Positions 63,599 to 64,000 of a stretch of DNA of 64,000 bases are shown here, in pieces. The position numbers and the translations under genes were made by a program. Source of the stretch: Natronorubrum bangense. Lineage in GTDB: Archaea; Halobacteriota; Halobacteria; Halobacteriales; Natrialbaceae. A model generated the notes under the pieces. That model searched no databases, was not told the origin of the DNA, and saw nothing but the letters and a program-made list of their open reading frames with translations. How positions within the stretch are numbered: the stretch's first letter is position 1; each line of letters begins with the position of its first letter. The stretch is from positions 763,668-827,667 of the forward strand of contig NZ_CP031306.1 in assembly GCF_004799645.1 (NCBI RefSeq), given 5' to 3'.

Positions 63599-64000
63599 AT
63601 GAACTCGCGCACGCAAGAGCGCGTCGAACAATGGGATTCTCAGCAGTTCGATGGCGGGTACGATGGCCTTGCTGATCTCGCTGCTGCTGACTTCTCGGGG
63701 CTGTTGTCGCCGCTGGGACGTGCTATTTATGCTCAACGGCCGCATGTCGGCGTCGTCGACGGATCAGTTTCGGACTTCGAGACCACGACGGGACGGTCTA
63801 TGAGGCACCGCATCCGTCGCTCCACTGCTCTCGGCAATGGAGGAAGCAGACGGTGACACGAGAGCGAAGTACTACACGAACGAGACACCACTGCACGAAG
63901 TCGACGAGACACTCCAGAGCGGCTCGTTTACGGATATGTCGAACTGAGCGAAAACGTCCTTAGTGGAGACTACTACGCCGTCTACTACGGCGGTCGTCGA
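63599..64000 (+). pseudogene. Haloarchaeal DUF7527-like protein, frameshifted and 3' partial
   Basis: The start reads MNSRTQERVEQWDSQQFDGG YDGLADLAAADFSG, matching a conserved haloarchaeal family of several hundred residues. Later blocks lie in shifting frames: MLNGR, VGVVDGSVSDFETT, AMEEADGDTRAKYYTNETPL and YVELSENVLSGDYYAVYYGG. At least four single-base deletions are needed to align them. The gene continues past the window. The family assignment is by recall of the block pattern only. Confidence 0.65.

Overview
The window is haloarchaeal chromosomal DNA (class Halobacteria; Natrialbaceae-like is only an inference). Predicted proteins are strongly acidic. Lipoproteins and secreted proteins carry twin-arginine signals. 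Promoters are of the TATA-box type with short or absent leaders. There is a TATA-binding protein gene, and many families are known only from haloarchaea (DUF7344, DUF5793, UPF0058, halocyanin).

Layout. 0-1.4 kb: the end of a PAS histidine kinase and a CoA-binding protein. 1.5-9.1 kb: a minus-strand locus for a SipW-type signal peptidase and six SipW-type secreted proteins (TasA/archaeal-bundling-pilus-like), one with an inserted von Willebrand A domain; a DUF7344 regulator lies divergently. 10.4-14.1 kb: a TnpB remnant, a zinc-ribbon membrane protein, a second DUF7344 protein, tbp and a ribbon-helix-helix protein. 14.1-15.6 kb: an AT-rich stretch with no recognisable gene. 15.6-31.8 kb: a haem/cytochrome c super-locus with CopD-like membrane proteins, CcmF, a CcmG-like thioredoxin, a membrane-anchored di-haem peroxidase, CcmB, CcmA, CcdA, CcmE, a membrane sulfite-oxidase-like protein, CcmC, a 47-residue CcmD-like protein, then HemE, HemH and HemY/HemG. 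31.8-36.0 kb: an array of 18-bp palindromes spaced about 130-175 bp apart, a ParA ATPase, a small acidic partner and a tyrosine recombinase, together a candidate partition/resolution module. 36.2-41.3 kb: a probable non-autonomous IS200/IS605-type element, a rearrangement junction joining two truncated genes, a LivK-like binding protein, a GAP-family protein, a repeat-rich DUF4397 protein and a metallo-beta-lactamase relic. 41.4-45.2 kb: a phosphonate-type ABC importer (PhnDCEE). 45.2-50.4 kb: a sensor kinase, PadR, DUF302, small membrane proteins and a halocyanin with a His-rich loop. 50.4-54.3 kb: a GC-rich thiolase/OB-fold pair between IS remnants, then a complete tnpA-tnpB element. 54.3-62.4 kb: housekeeping genes, two universal stress proteins, tRNA-Gly(TCC) with a nearby partial duplicate of its 3' end, and an ABC ATPase behind a DtxR-like dyad. 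62.6-64.0 kb: three consecutive genes broken by many single-base deletions.

How parts work together. The ccm genes would export haem, load it onto CcmE and attach it to apocytochromes such as the adjacent peroxidase. HemE, HemY and HemH would supply protohaem or coprohaem. This trio matches the bacterial hemEHY set rather than the sirohaem route usual in archaea. The parA operon and its palindromic array look like one functional unit and are the most interesting candidate for an undescribed system.
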